From: CAZQYC01 sp964597495
Lineage (GTDB): Bacteria; Pseudomonadota; Gammaproteobacteria; Steroidobacterales; Steroidobacteraceae
Reading direction: 5' to 3'
NCBI GenBank assembly: GCA_964597495.1
Contig: CAZQYC010000005.1
Coordinates: 1-64,000, forward strand
DNA length: 64,000 nucleotides
Part shown: piece after piece, positions 32,813 to 40,792 of the stretch
Numbering within the stretch: the stretch's first letter is position 1
Layout of the letters: every line of letters starts with the position of its first letter
The notes under the pieces: model-generated
The model's database searches: none
The model's input: the letters and a program-made list of their open reading frames with translations, nothing else
Told to the model about the DNA's origin: nothing
Position numbers and translations under genes: made by a program

Positions 32813-33883
32813 ATGCTTGTGTATGGGCTCGTCGCGGTCGTCCTTCTCGTCATCGGCGGGAGCGTCTTTTTTCGATGTCGAGGGAGAAAATCTCACGCCG
32901 GCGGTAATTCAAGCCCTGCCCATAAGAGTGAAACCGCTTCGACATCGACGTCGATCCCTTTTCAAACCGACGCGACGATCGCGATTCAGGACTCGATCTT
33001 CAAATTCGCCTTTGGCGTGAATCGGATCGACTATCGCATCCTTGGCGACCATCAAAGAGTGTTGCGAGTCACCGAGGAGTCGATTCCGGGCGCCATGAAT
33101 CAGCCGCGCTATTTCCCGCGCAAACCTGCGTTGCTGCCGAAGTTGATGCGCGCGATCAACTCACTCGACACCGGGCGCCATGAAATCGTTCGCTTGATCC
33201 TGCAAGACGCCGCGCTGGCGGGCAATGTCCTGCGGCGCGCGAACAGCGTTTACTATCGCTCGGGGCAAGACATCGTCGAGAGCGTGGATCGTGCAGTCAC
33301 TATCCTCGGCAACGAAGGGTTGCGCGCTCCGGTGGCCAGCGCCGTCATGCAGCCGGTATTCCAATTGCCAGGCGGATTTTTCGAGAACTTCGCGCCGGCT
33401 ATCTGGGAACAAGCCCGCCGCACAGCCTTTGCCGCCGAAGAATCTGCGCGCGTCAATCAATCAGCGGACGCGTTCGTCGCGCACCTTGCCGGCATGCTGG
33501 GAAGTTTAAGCCGCGTCGCGCTATTTAGGCTGACGATGGACAAGTATCGCGAGAAGGGCAACCTCATGCCGCGTCCCGAAGTGTTCATCGCCGTGATGAA
33601 GGCGCATGAAGCTAAAGTTACGCGCGACATCGCGGCCGCCTGGGAAATGTCCGACGCGTTCCTGGAAGCGCTCGATGCGCAAATAAAACAAACCCCGCCT
33701 GATCAAATGACGCCGCTGGCCAACACGGTGTACGTCGCCAACCTCTGCGGATCCCTGGCCACTTTGCATCGACACGATTTGCTGTCGGCGCAAACTGCGC
33801 AAGAATTGATGCTTTCGCAAGGGCTCGCGCAAGCCTCGCTGAGCCGCGTTTGGGACGCGGCCATTCAAACCGAAGTTTCTTAA
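32813..33883 (+). CDS. HDOD domain protein, membrane-anchored
   Basis: 356 residues with an N-terminal TM segment (VYGLVAVVLLVIGGSVFF, residues 3-20). Residues about 90-300 form an HDOD domain: PALLPKLMRAINSLDTGRHEIVRLILQDAALAGNVLRRANSVYYRSGQ, ESVDRAVTILGNEGLRAPVASAVM and AEESARVNQ. HDOD proteins act in signalling or regulation and lack HD-hydrolase metal residues. No strong ribosome site. Single gene. Confidence 0.9.
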   Translation: MLVYGLVAVVLLVIGGSVFFRCRGRKSHAGGNSSPAHKSETASTSTSIPFQTDATIAIQDSIFKFAFGVNRIDYRILGDHQRVLRVTEESIPGAMNQPRYFPRKPALLPKLMRAINSLDTGRHEIVRLILQDAALAGNVLRRANSVYYRSGQDIVESVDRAVTILGNEGLRAPVASAVMQPVFQLPGGFFENFAPAIWEQARRTAFAAEESARVNQSADAFVAHLAGMLGSLSRVALFRLTMDKYREKGNLMPRPEVFIAVMKAHEAKVTRDIAAAWEMSDAFLEALDAQIKQTPPDQMTPLANTVYVANLCGSLATLHRHDLLSAQTAQELMLSQGLAQASLSRVWDAAIQTEVS

Positions 33884-33894
33884 ACGCAGAGATT

Positions 33895-35067
33895 CTAAGG
33901 ACGCGAGGGGCGATAACACTTTGGCTGTGCGCCATCAGGAGTCGGCAGATAGGCGTTCGGCGACAGGGGTGTCAGCAAGAAGGCGCGAGTGGTCTCGTTG
34001 AGCCTTCCGTAGCCGGCGATCTGTCCGCGATTGCTGATCGCTTGCGGTTCCATCGTGTTCCAACCGCCGCGAACCACTTCACGCAGCGAATCGATTCGGA
34101 TCGAATGGTGAACACGGAACGGCGCTGTCACGTATCCATACGAAGTGCCGTCCGGGAGAAAGTGCGATCCCACGATTTGGCTGTGGTTATTAATGTCCGC
34201 GGGAAAATTTCCATCGCCAGGAGTGCCTAGCATCTCGATCTCTACGGAATGACGTCGCGTCACGAAAGCTTGATCGACGCCGCCGCGGTTCACATTGCCG
34301 ATCACTTGGCCTACGTCGTTAATGCCGTAGGCAAGACTGTAGTCGGCGTCCGGAACCAACAGGATTGCGCCTTCGAAGCTGCTCCAGCGATAAGCAGCGG
34401 GCAACGTGCCAGGATCGTTGGGAACGATCGGTGAGCGATAGGCCGTGACGGCCACTTGGCCCGCATCATTTAATCCAGTTGATAGAAAGAAACGTTCGGC
34501 TGGATCGACGGCCGGCAATACATCGACCTCGATGAGTCCGACGCCGTCGCTGTTCGCCGGCTGTTCGGAAGGGCCGATCACTGCTTTCATGTACGGATAA
34601 GAGATGTCCCACAGCGTTTGCCCGACGTTGTTGATGCCTCTTGGATCCGCATACCGAATCGTGGGACGCGGATTGGTGCCACCCGGATCGGTGACGAACG
34701 CGGTCGGGGGAACGTTGATCTGAAATAAGGTACCGATGACCTGGCCGGCATTATTGATCGAGGTCGCCGTGAGGGACGTAAACGTACCAGGAGGATCGAT
34801 TGCGGTAAGCGCACCGCCGTTGGAAGCACTTATGAACGCCTTGGCTGTTCCGTCCGATGTAAACGCCACACCCACTACCTGACCTGAATCATTGAGATCG
34901 TAGGCAAGACTGAAATCGCCGCCAAAGGTGTCGAGCGTGCGGATCTGCCAACAATCGGTCTGACGCAAGATCTGCTGCGAAGGTTCTGCGGATAGAGAAG
35001 CGGTTGCCGCGAGAATAGAAACGGAAATTAATGCAACTCTTTTGCAACGGATATGAAGCGTCGTCAT
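33895..35067 (-). CDS. Secreted HAF-repeat protein
   Basis: 390 residues. Signal peptide VALISVSILAATASLSA (cleavage after about residue 27). Seven HAF-type repeats with consensus x-IN-x-x-GQVVG are visible: AYDLNDSGQVVG, ATSINNAGQVIG, PRGINNVGQTLW, STGLNDAGQVAV, AYGINDVGQVIG, PADINNHSQIVG and PQAISNRGQIAG, alternating with A-F/Y strands, as in predicted beta-propeller-like extracellular repeats. Function unknown. Confidence 0.9.
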   Translation of the reverse strand: MTTLHIRCKRVALISVSILAATASLSAEPSQQILRQTDCWQIRTLDTFGGDFSLAYDLNDSGQVVGVAFTSDGTAKAFISASNGGALTAIDPPGTFTSLTATSINNAGQVIGTLFQINVPPTAFVTDPGGTNPRPTIRYADPRGINNVGQTLWDISYPYMKAVIGPSEQPANSDGVGLIEVDVLPAVDPAERFFLSTGLNDAGQVAVTAYRSPIVPNDPGTLPAAYRWSSFEGAILLVPDADYSLAYGINDVGQVIGNVNRGGVDQAFVTRRHSVEIEMLGTPGDGNFPADINNHSQIVGSHFLPDGTSYGYVTAPFRVHHSIRIDSLREVVRGGWNTMEPQAISNRGQIAGYGRLNETTRAFLLTPLSPNAYLPTPDGAQPKCYRPSRP

Positions 35068-35096
35068 GACGTAAACCTCTCAGTCCGGAGGGCTCA

Positions 35097-35113
35097 CCGA
35101 TCGCAGCGATCGG
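35097..35113. repeat. Perfect palindrome upstream of the HAF gene
   Basis: CCGATCGC-a-GCGATCGG is an 8-bp perfect dyad 30 bases upstream of the HAF start on the minus strand. It could be a regulator site or an mRNA leader hairpin. Confidence 0.45.
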
Positions 35114-35303
35114 ATGTTGACGGATGTCGCTTCCTCTGCCATTCATTGGCACGGAGATGGGGACGAATGCGTTCCATCGAGGTGCAGGACAGTAGTACTC
35201 GCGTCAAAAACGATCTAGTGGAGCAACGCCCGTCGTGTTGTCCGATGTTGCCGACACGGGCTAAGACGCACCTACGTCTCCGCAATCGCCTGGAGAACGT
35301 CGT

Positions 35304-35966
35304 TCAGCGCCTCAATTCGAGTTCTCGAAGTGCATTCATGATCTTGTCTGGTTCAGAGTAGTCGCGAAATGTATGTTGAACCCCGAGAGAGCGGAGCTGC
35401 TCATGTCGACGACCGATGCCGATCATGTGAATGCCAAGTTCCGCGCATACCTTAATATCCCACGGAGCATCGCCAAAATAGACCGCAGACGCCAAGTCAA
35501 CGCCGGCACGTGCAACGGCCAAGGCAATAATGTCGCTTCGGCGAGGCACGTCGCTTGAGGTCGCACGTGGAAAGCCTGCAAGGTCAATTCCACAACACTG
35601 CAACTTGAGTTGCGCCTCGATATCGAAACCGCCCGTAGCGATGGCAACACGGATGCCATGCTTCTGCAATTGGGCAATAAATTTGACGGCTCCAAAAATC
35701 GGCGCGAAGTCGCCGGGATACTTCGGAAATTCATCGCGCAACAGTCGGCAGAATTCCTGTTTGATCTGTTCTTCCTTCTCCTTCAAAGCGACGTCCCCAG
35801 CAAGTATTTCGCGCACGATCGCCGAGCTGGTCGGTTCGGCGTAAACACTCCAATCGTGAGTGGCCAGCGACAATCCCGTTACGCGCTCGATCGCCAAGGC
35901 ATAGCACCGACCCTCGACTTCCTGCGTATCGCAGATCGTTCCGTCATTGTCGAAAACGGCTAGCAC
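35304..35966 (-). CDS. HAD family hydrolase
   Basis: 220 residues. VFDNDGTICDT (motif I D-N-D-G-T, catalytic Asp 5 and 7), IRVAIATGGFDIEAQL (motif II, T/S), and YFGDAPWDIKVCAELGIHMIGIG (motif IV G-D-x-x-x-D) are in the correct order with a helical cap between, as in phosphoglycolate-phosphatase-like HAD proteins. Substrate unknown. Confidence 0.92.
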   Translation of the reverse strand: MLAVFDNDGTICDTQEVEGRCYALAIERVTGLSLATHDWSVYAEPTSSAIVREILAGDVALKEKEEQIKQEFCRLLRDEFPKYPGDFAPIFGAVKFIAQLQKHGIRVAIATGGFDIEAQLKLQCCGIDLAGFPRATSSDVPRRSDIIALAVARAGVDLASAVYFGDAPWDIKVCAELGIHMIGIGRRHEQLRSLGVQHTFRDYSEPDKIMNALRELELRR

Positions 35967-36014
35967 GCTCAGTACCGAATGCTTCGAACTAAGCCGTGCG
36001 CCCTAAGCGTGGGC

Positions 36015-36308
36015 CTAGCGGAAATCCTCAAAATGGTGGACCCAACACTGGACCACGTATTTTTCCATGCCTGGGGGAATGAGCGGCTGATCCCATTTCT
36101 TACCTATGAACCGATCTAAATCTTCCGCGCCGTTCCAGCGGGAGATCATCACATACTCATCCGGTGCCCACTGCGTTGGCTTGCCGATGTTCACCGAGAC
36201 CAGCCCATCGTGCGCTTCGACAAGCGGAATGGAGATTTCCTGAAAATCCTTCTCAAAGGACGCCCTCATTTCAGGCCTGATCTGAACGCGAAATATTCTG
36301 GTGATCAC
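36015..36308 (-). CDS. Antibiotic biosynthesis monooxygenase (ABM) fold protein
   Basis: 97 residues: MITRIFRVQIRPEMRASFEKDFQE, then VSVNIGKPTQWAPDEYVMISRWNGAEDLDRFIGKKWDQPLI and a short tail. The single ferredoxin-like ABM domain has F-x-V, the DEYVMISRW strand and the LDRFIG helix. Members act as haem-free monooxygenases or are of unknown role. Leftward like array B; may be an old cassette. Confidence 0.82.
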   Translation of the reverse strand: MITRIFRVQIRPEMRASFEKDFQEISIPLVEAHDGLVSVNIGKPTQWAPDEYVMISRWNGAEDLDRFIGKKWDQPLIPPGMEKYVVQCWVHHFEDFR

Positions 36309-36345
36309 TTTATTCTCTCAAAGGTTAGGCACGCTTTCCCACCAC

Positions 36346-36474
36346 TTACTTAACTCGCTTGAAGTAAAGCGGGAAGAAGGGAAGAAGGGTCACCCAGAGT
36401 TTGTCTCGCTCTGGGGTGAGGTACAGCCCAATGAAAGCGGCGCGCCACGAAAACTCAATGCGTTCAAATCTCAT
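36346..36474 (-). CDS. 42-residue small protein
   Basis: ATG 36474 to TAA 36346-36348 on the minus strand: MRFERIEFSWRAAFIGLYLT...KLWVTLLPFFPLYFKRVK. Upstream TATAGGGAATCGAC offers a GGGAAT ribosome site. Pattern W..AFIGLY....D.LWV.LLP..PL resembles small phage- and cassette-borne proteins that keep W-x-x-A-W/F-x-G-x-Y and a LWI-x-L-x-P end. Too short to be certain, but the residue pattern is not random. Confidence 0.55.
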   Translation of the reverse strand: MRFERIEFSWRAAFIGLYLTPERDKLWVTLLPFFPLYFKRVK

Positions 36475-36674
36475 GTCGATTCCCTATAGAGGTTGCCCGC
36501 TCCTCGCGAGCAGTCGATTCTTGGATCGATACAATCGGGTCCATTGTAGCCTTACAGAAACTGCATCCACGTCCTAAATACTCCCGGCTAGACCCGATTC
36601 ACCAAGTCGTTCTCGGACGATGTCCTTTCCATTGTACGAATACGTTTTTAATACACTAGATGCATCTTTTGCCT

Positions 36675-37037
36675 TCATGTCCATCGGTGTGAAGACGCCG
36701 AACGACCATCAACGGGTATCTTCTTAAGTGATGACAACTCAACGTTCTCCAGGCAGCGCACATTTATTACGGCTGTCGGTATGCCGGCGCGGTTGCCTAA
36801 ACTGAACGGAGAACACCCGCACTGTGGACAAAAGTGATGCTTGATAACGTGCTTGTTGAACGTGTACGTGGCCAAGGCCTCTTCCGAACAGAGCAAATTC
36901 AAATTCTGACGTGCTACGAACCACAGCAAGTAGCCCTTCCGACTGCAATGCGAACAGTTGCACTCCAACACCTGCTCCAGGTTTCCCTCAACTTCGAAAG
37001 ATATTCGCCCACAATGACAGCTTCCTTTGTAATTCAT
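36675..37037 (-). CDS. GFA family zinc protein
   Basis: 120 residues. GSCHCGRISFEV, LECNCSHCSRKGYLLWF and HFCPQCGCSPFS give the CxC, CNCxxC and CxxC groups of the GFA/Mss4-like zinc fold. S-x-K-G replaces the S-x-x-T seen in others. It is the leftmost gene of array B: its cassette side carries a degenerate attC at 37071-37124. Confidence 0.9.
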   Translation of the reverse strand: MNYKGSCHCGRISFEVEGNLEQVLECNCSHCSRKGYLLWFVARQNLNLLCSEEALATYTFNKHVIKHHFCPQCGCSPFSLGNRAGIPTAVINVRCLENVELSSLKKIPVDGRSASSHRWT

Positions 37038-37070
37038 TTTCTCTGATCCTCAAATAATCATTTTGAGAAA

Positions 37071-37124
37071 CCTAAGTCGTGCGCAACACAAGCAAAGTGC
37101 GTCTGCTGCAACCAGCCGTTAAGC
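37071..37124 (-). repeat. Degenerate attC B34
   Basis: On the minus strand R'' is GCTTAAC (37118-37124) and the R' position reads ACTTAGG (37071-37077) instead of GTTRRRY. Left end of array B. Confidence 0.5.
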
Positions 37125-37787
37125 ATCATTCTGCCCTTGACGCCGAAGTACGACATGGGTGGCTTTCTCCGACGCAACGAACTGAACGCATTCGTATCCC
37201 AACGCGCGCACGTCAGTACCCTCGAACAGCCGCTCTCCTCTGCCCAGCAAGACCGGCGAAATAGCGATGTGCAGCTCATCGATGAGGCCTGCACGAAGAT
37301 ATTGCTGGATAGTGTTGGATCCGCCGCCAATGCGCACATCCATTCCGTCAGCCGCATCGCGCGCCCGCTCAAGCGCTTCGTGAATACCGCCCGTGACGAA
37401 GTGGAATGTCGTTCCACCTTCCATCTGGATGGGTGGGCGTGCGTGATGAGTCAAGATGAAAGTGGGAACGTGATAGGGCGGGTTGTCTCCCCACCAACCT
37501 TTCCAGCTCATGTCGGGCCAGGAACCGCGAATCGGTCCAAACATGTTTCTTCCGAGAATCCAGGCACCGACATTCTTGAAGCCCCGCGCAGCGAAGTTGT
37601 CATCGACCCCCGTTGTGCCGGCGTCGACGCCAAATAGGGTTCGTTGGAACGTGCGTGTCGGAATTAACCACTGATGCAAATCAGCCCCGCCCACACCGAG
37701 CGGATTACTAATGTCCTGATTCGGACCCGCTCCGTATCCATCAAGCGAGATGGTAAACCCCTCAACTCGAACGCGTGTCATTTTCAT
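37119..37787 (-). CDS. Dihydrofolate reductase family (RibD C-terminal fold) protein
   Basis: 222 residues. VRVEGFTISLDGYGAGPNQ at the start, ILGRNMFGPIRGSWPD and WGDNPPYHVPTFILTHHARPP in the middle, then DVRIGGGSNTIQQYLRAGLIDELHIAISPVLLGRGERLFEG towards the end are the usual pattern of the RibD/DHFR superfamily, with the GGG nucleotide loop. Probably an NADPH-dependent reductase; substrate unknown. Stop TAA lies in R'' of B34. Confidence 0.92.
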   Translation of the reverse strand: MKMTRVRVEGFTISLDGYGAGPNQDISNPLGVGGADLHQWLIPTRTFQRTLFGVDAGTTGVDDNFAARGFKNVGAWILGRNMFGPIRGSWPDMSWKGWWGDNPPYHVPTFILTHHARPPIQMEGGTTFHFVTGGIHEALERARDAADGMDVRIGGGSNTIQQYLRAGLIDELHIAISPVLLGRGERLFEGTDVRALGYECVQFVASEKATHVVLRRQGQNDA

Positions 37788-37805
37788 ACCTTCCTGTCGA
37801 TTGAT

Positions 37806-37866
37806 GTCTAACGTTCAGCCCAAGTTGCGCAGCTTTGCCGCGTCATTCTTGAGGCCGCTGTTAGCC
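37806..37866 (-). repeat. attC site B33
   Basis: R'' GGCTAAC (rc, 37860-37866) and R' GTTAGAC (37806-37812), 61 bp, central GACGCGGCAAAGCTGCGC as in A9. Confidence 0.92.
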
Positions 37867-38229
37867 AGCAATGATGCGCACCACTTCGTCATCGGAAACT
37901 CCCATTGCTCGAGCCACGGCAAATGCCCTGGGAACAATGCGATAGGGAGAATCTACGTCAAAAGGGGCCGACGCTCCACTGAGATTGTAGAGACTCTTCG
38001 CGCAAGATTCTTCAAAGGAGTACTGCGCTTGAAGAAGCACGTCATTTGCTTTTAAGGCTTTCAAATTCTTATCGCGGATTCTTTGGAATAGCTTGTGCGC
38101 AGATTGCCAACATGACTTGTCCAAAGATACTCGTAGTATTTCATCCAAGGTTGTCCGCTCCTTTGAATGAAGCGCGAAGAGTTCGCAAAGACCCCGGATC
38201 GCGAGAATGATGTTACTTTGATCAGCCAT
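37861..38229 (-). CDS. Hypothetical helical cassette protein, 122 aa
   Basis: All-helical in appearance: IILAIRGLCELFALHSKERTTLDEIL, CWQSAHKLFQRIRDKNLKALKANDVLLQAQYSFEESCAKSLYNL, then YRIVPRAFAVARAMGVSDDEVVRIIAG. No signal or TM. The stop is in attC B33. No family recognised; four-helix type. Confidence 0.75.
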   Translation of the reverse strand: MADQSNIILAIRGLCELFALHSKERTTLDEILRVSLDKSCWQSAHKLFQRIRDKNLKALKANDVLLQAQYSFEESCAKSLYNLSGASAPFDVDSPYRIVPRAFAVARAMGVSDDEVVRIIAG

Positions 38230-38236
38230 TATCTTC

Positions 38237-38275
38237 GGCTAACGACGACGTCAAACCCCACCGTGTTTGTTGGGC
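38237..38275 (-). repeat. attC site B32 (very short)
   Basis: R'' GCCCAAC (38269-38275) and R' GTTAGCC (38237-38243) only 25 bp apart, 39 bp in all. Confidence 0.65.
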
Positions 38276-38298
38276 TTCCCACAGGAAATTCTATTGAT

Positions 38299-38727
38299 TC
38301 ACGTAGCTCGTGTTAAGGAATGGCGATTAGGCCACAACCAAAAGTAAAATCCCATCGATCCAAAAAGCCAGTATGCCCCCTCAAGCAAAGAGCTATCCGG
38401 GTTCTCTGGGGTGTTTATCCGCGGATCTGATCTCAAGTAATACACGATAGCTTTCCCGCCAATCGGCTCGTAGTGTGTCTTGCCGTGACCCGAATATTTC
38501 TCAGAGCCGATTTGAAATGTATAGCTCAGAAGATGGCTGTTCCCGCCTCTATTTAGAGGCCCGCCTCCAAGCCCAACTTTCCGCGAATCTGGCAATAACA
38601 CGGCCTCTACACTTTCATACGAGGAGCGGATTCGGATGGACTGAGCGACGCGATATAGTCCAAGAAAAAACATAGCGACGGCCATCGCTACTGCGGCTTT
38701 GAGCACTGTTGGATGTGGTCGTCCCAT
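38299..38727 (-). CDS. DUF3592-like membrane protein
   Basis: 142 residues. TM segments at about 8-26 (LKAAVAMAVAMFFLGLYRV) and 118-133 (YWLFGSMGFYFWLWPN). Between them SYESVEAVLLPDSRKV...LLSYTFQIGSEKYSGHGKTHYEPIGGKAIVYYLRSDPRI reads like DUF3592: a domain with paired strands and the V-Y-Y-x-P/S-D-P motif. Function unknown. Confidence 0.78.
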   Translation of the reverse strand: MGRPHPTVLKAAVAMAVAMFFLGLYRVAQSIRIRSSYESVEAVLLPDSRKVGLGGGPLNRGGNSHLLSYTFQIGSEKYSGHGKTHYEPIGGKAIVYYLRSDPRINTPENPDSSLLEGAYWLFGSMGFYFWLWPNRHSLTRAT

Positions 38728-38745
38728 ACTTCGCCTTGGTTATTC

Positions 38746-38821
38746 AGCCAACGTACACGCGCGACGTATCTTCGCGATAACCCACCGCAATACATTGTGG
38801 AGCGCTTCTATAGGGTTGATA
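38746..38821 (-). repeat. Degenerate attC B31
   Basis: R'-like GTTGGCT (38746-38752) and R''-like TATCAAC (38815-38821) around CGCGCGACG/CGCTCC arms. With B30 only 33 bp away it would be a nearly empty cassette. Confidence 0.4.
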
Positions 38822-38854
38822 CATCCGGTTCAACCCGCGAGTTACCCATTATCA

Positions 38855-38917
38855 TCCCAACGTGGATTAACTGGAGCGCGGTCTGTCCACGCGATCGGCT
38901 ACGACGCCTTGTTGGGC
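38855..38917 (-). repeat. attC site B30
   Basis: R'' GCCCAAC (38911-38917) and R' GTTGGGA (38855-38861); central GATCGCGTGG hairpin region. Contains the stop of the phosphatase gene. Confidence 0.8.
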
Positions 38918-39370
38918 ACCGGCTTGCTCGAGAACCTCCGTTATGAATGGCGACCAGCCAGGATGTTCGGCTGGTTGCCAGATGCTGTGAATGAAATCCA
39001 TGGCTTGGTCGGCACTCCAAAGACCGCGACGAGCAGAATAGAGAGCGTAAAACGCGCTGACCCGGTAATTCGCAGCGCAATGCACGTGGACTTTTCTCTC
39101 CTGAACTCGATCCAGTGCTTCCAGAAACTTCGAGAAGTCGGCTGCCGTAGGCTGTTTAAAATCGACAGGGATATAGATGTACTCGATCCCTTGTGATTCC
39201 ACCATGTCCCGTTCATTCTGAATAGCGTATTCACTTGTGTCCGGAAGAAGATTAATGACAACTTCATAACCCTGATGAGAAAGCGCCTTTAGCCCCTGTG
39301 GACGCACAATCCCGGATGTCGTCAGCTTCTCGCCAATTCTCCGGAAGTTGTAACTCGTATCAATGTGCAT
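38867..39370 (-). CDS. Protein tyrosine phosphatase family (DUF442-like) protein
   Basis: 167 residues. GIVRPQGLKALSHQGYEVVINLLPDTSEYAIQNERDMVESQGIEYIYIPVDFKQP leads to HVHCAANYRVSAFYALY with Cys 98 and Arg 103. The loop is C-x4-R, one shorter than the classical C-x5-R, as in other proteins with HC.AN.RVSAF. Predicted to be a dual-specificity or small phosphatase. The last about 17 residues are from attC B30. Confidence 0.85.
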   Translation of the reverse strand: MHIDTSYNFRRIGEKLTTSGIVRPQGLKALSHQGYEVVINLLPDTSEYAIQNERDMVESQGIEYIYIPVDFKQPTAADFSKFLEALDRVQERKVHVHCAANYRVSAFYALYSARRGLWSADQAMDFIHSIWQPAEHPGWSPFITEVLEQAGAQQGVVADRVDRPRSS

Positions 39371-39413
39371 GTTAACTTCTCTACCTTAACTTATCCCCAA
39401 CGTTAACAATGAG

Positions 39414-39473
39414 CCCGAACGCTCAGCCTAGGTGCGCGACTTCGCCGCGTCACTCTTGAGAGTATTTTTAGAC
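39414..39473 (-). repeat. Degenerate attC B29
   Basis: R' GTTCGGG (39414-39420) and R'' GTCTAAA (39467-39473; AAC to AAA), with central GACGCGGCGAAGTCGCGC. Same R'' change as A10. Confidence 0.65.
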
Positions 39474-39802
39474 TCTCGCCAGCCGCATTCAGGGCATAGT
39501 TTCGCCACCGGTGTACGCAAAGGCTTCGAGCATTGTGGGCAAGGCTTGCCATACAAACTGATTTGATGGTGCCACAATGCATTGATATTCGTTTCTTTAA
39601 ATCCGGTGAGTTTGAAGTAAAAATCAAGAGCGGGACTTTCATCCACAGCCGCTCGTGCCTCCGAAATGTCGGAGCCATGAAGCTCGCGATGAGACTTGAT
39701 GTTTTGCATGTGCTGCATAAGCAACGGGTGCAACTCTTTCCATTCCGCTTCGTCAAGCATCGGAATTTCCCACTGACATCGCCAACACCACATTGTCTTC
39801 AT
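39428..39802 (-). CDS. Zinc-ribbon-like cassette protein, 124 aa
   Basis: MWCWRCQWEIPMLDEAEW at the N-terminus and KPCPQCSKPLRT...LCPECGWRE at the C-terminus supply three CxxC pairs (residues 6-9, 87-90, 103-106), enough for one or two zinc sites. Centre is helical. Similar small proteins with CxxC at both ends are known but their role is not. Ends inside attC B29. Confidence 0.75.
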   Translation of the reverse strand: MKTMWCWRCQWEIPMLDEAEWKELHPLLMQHMQNIKSHRELHGSDISEARAAVDESPALDFYFKLTGFKETNINALWHHQISLYGKPCPQCSKPLRTPVAKLCPECGWRESKNTLKSDAAKSRT

Positions 39803-39805
39803 GAA

Positions 39806-39844
39806 GAATCTACCGCTCAGCGACGACGCGCGGCGCTGTTGAGA
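39806..39844 (-). repeat. Degenerate attC B28
   Basis: R'' TCTCAAC (39838-39844); the R' side has only weak similarity (near 39806-39813). Short and probably inactive. Confidence 0.4.
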
Positions 39845-39853
39845 ACTCAGAGG

Positions 39854-40105
39854 CTATTGTAGATACCGACCAATGTCATTGGTTTCAGGAATGTGATTCG
39901 ATCGAAGTTCGGCACGCGCGCGCGCCGAGCGCAATACCGCGAACACGAGCATTGCCCCAAGAATCGGGACGCACCAAACAACGCATGATTGTGCAATCTT
40001 TTGTTGGCGGGTGTAGTTGATCGAGCGTGCAACGAATAGCGTCGCAGCTACATTGGCCACGAGAAGAACGACTAGCGATAGGGCGATAGTGATAGTGATA
40101 AACAT
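39854..40105 (-). CDS. Small membrane protein, 83 aa
   Basis: MFITITIALSLVVLLVANVAATLFVAR (residues 1-27) and CVVWCVPILGAMLVFAVLRS (40-59) are TM segments; the tail is basic and polar. No family recognised. Typical of the many two-TM cassette proteins here. Confidence 0.75.
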   Translation of the reverse strand: MFITITIALSLVVLLVANVAATLFVARSINYTRQQKIAQSCVVWCVPILGAMLVFAVLRSARARAELRSNHIPETNDIGRYLQ

Positions 40106-40111
40106 GCGGAA

Positions 40112-40156
40112 CTCTAACGCTCAGTCTAGGGCATCGGGTTCAACGAAGGGTTAAGT
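40112..40156 (-). repeat. attC site B27 (short)
   Basis: R'' ACTTAAC (40150-40156) and R' GTTAGAG (40112-40118), 45 bp. Confidence 0.7.
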
Positions 40157-40624
40157 CGTCGGCGATTTACCATGACGCTCCTGCCAAAGCGCGAGCAGTT
40201 CGAGCGGATCATCGGGCGCCGTCCCGTACTTCTTGGCGCCTGCAGGAAACACAAACCATGGCAAGGCACTGCGTGTATACAGATGCGCTATCGGCTCGAA
40301 CGACTTGGATTCGATAAGCGTACTTGGCCGTAAGATTGCCAGACTCGGATGCTCAGGAGGTTCGGCCCAAAGATCCGTGCTGCATGTGGCGCATACCCGC
40401 CGAACTTTTAAGCGACCGGAAGCGTGTTTGAACGAGTGTAGTTCAGTAAGACCGCGCAAGACTTCCAAAGCAGCGCGCTTAACCCACATAGAAAGCCGGA
40501 GAGCTCCACCGGAGCGGTGCTGACATTCGGTACAGTGGCAGGCGTATAGCGTGAGCGGTTGATCGCGAAACTCGAACTGAACCGCGCCGCATTGGCATGA
40601 GCCTTGATAGGGTGATGACGACAT
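40151..40624 (-). CDS. GFA family zinc protein
   Basis: 157 residues. GSCQCGAVQFEF (residues 8-19), YACHCTECQHRSGGAL, then VCATCSTDLWAEP form the full GFA zinc fold with SG.A loop. C-terminal AHLYTRSALPWFVFP and LLALWQERHG are family features. Third GFA gene of the window. Stop TAA is in attC B27. Confidence 0.93.
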   Translation of the reverse strand: MSSSPYQGSCQCGAVQFEFRDQPLTLYACHCTECQHRSGGALRLSMWVKRAALEVLRGLTELHSFKHASGRLKVRRVCATCSTDLWAEPPEHPSLAILRPSTLIESKSFEPIAHLYTRSALPWFVFPAGAKKYGTAPDDPLELLALWQERHGKSPTT

Positions 40625-40643
40625 GACGCTCCTTGAATCGGCG

Positions 40644-40770
40644 ACCTAACGCTCCGCGTAGACCACTGCGAAGGAGCGTAACCCCGAAGCAGTCAGATGC
40701 GCAACGCACACAGGAGCAACACTCGCGCATAGACGCGCACCTTGGGTGCGCCGATGATCCTGCGTTTATG
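40644..40770 (-). repeat. Long degenerate attC B26
   Basis: R' GTTAGGT (40644-40650) is clear; the best R'' is CATAAAC (40764-40770). Inner hairpins GCGCACC...GGTGCGC and CGCTCC...GGAGCG are present. 127 bp. Confidence 0.45.
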
Positions 40771-40792
40771 TCCGAACGTAAGCCAGCGATTT

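Noticed and set aside
35068..35303. TPP or other riboswitch upstream of the HAF gene (GGACTGAGAGG)
   Set aside because: Only a CTGAGA-like piece is present; the remaining conserved TPP parts and a fitting target gene are missing.
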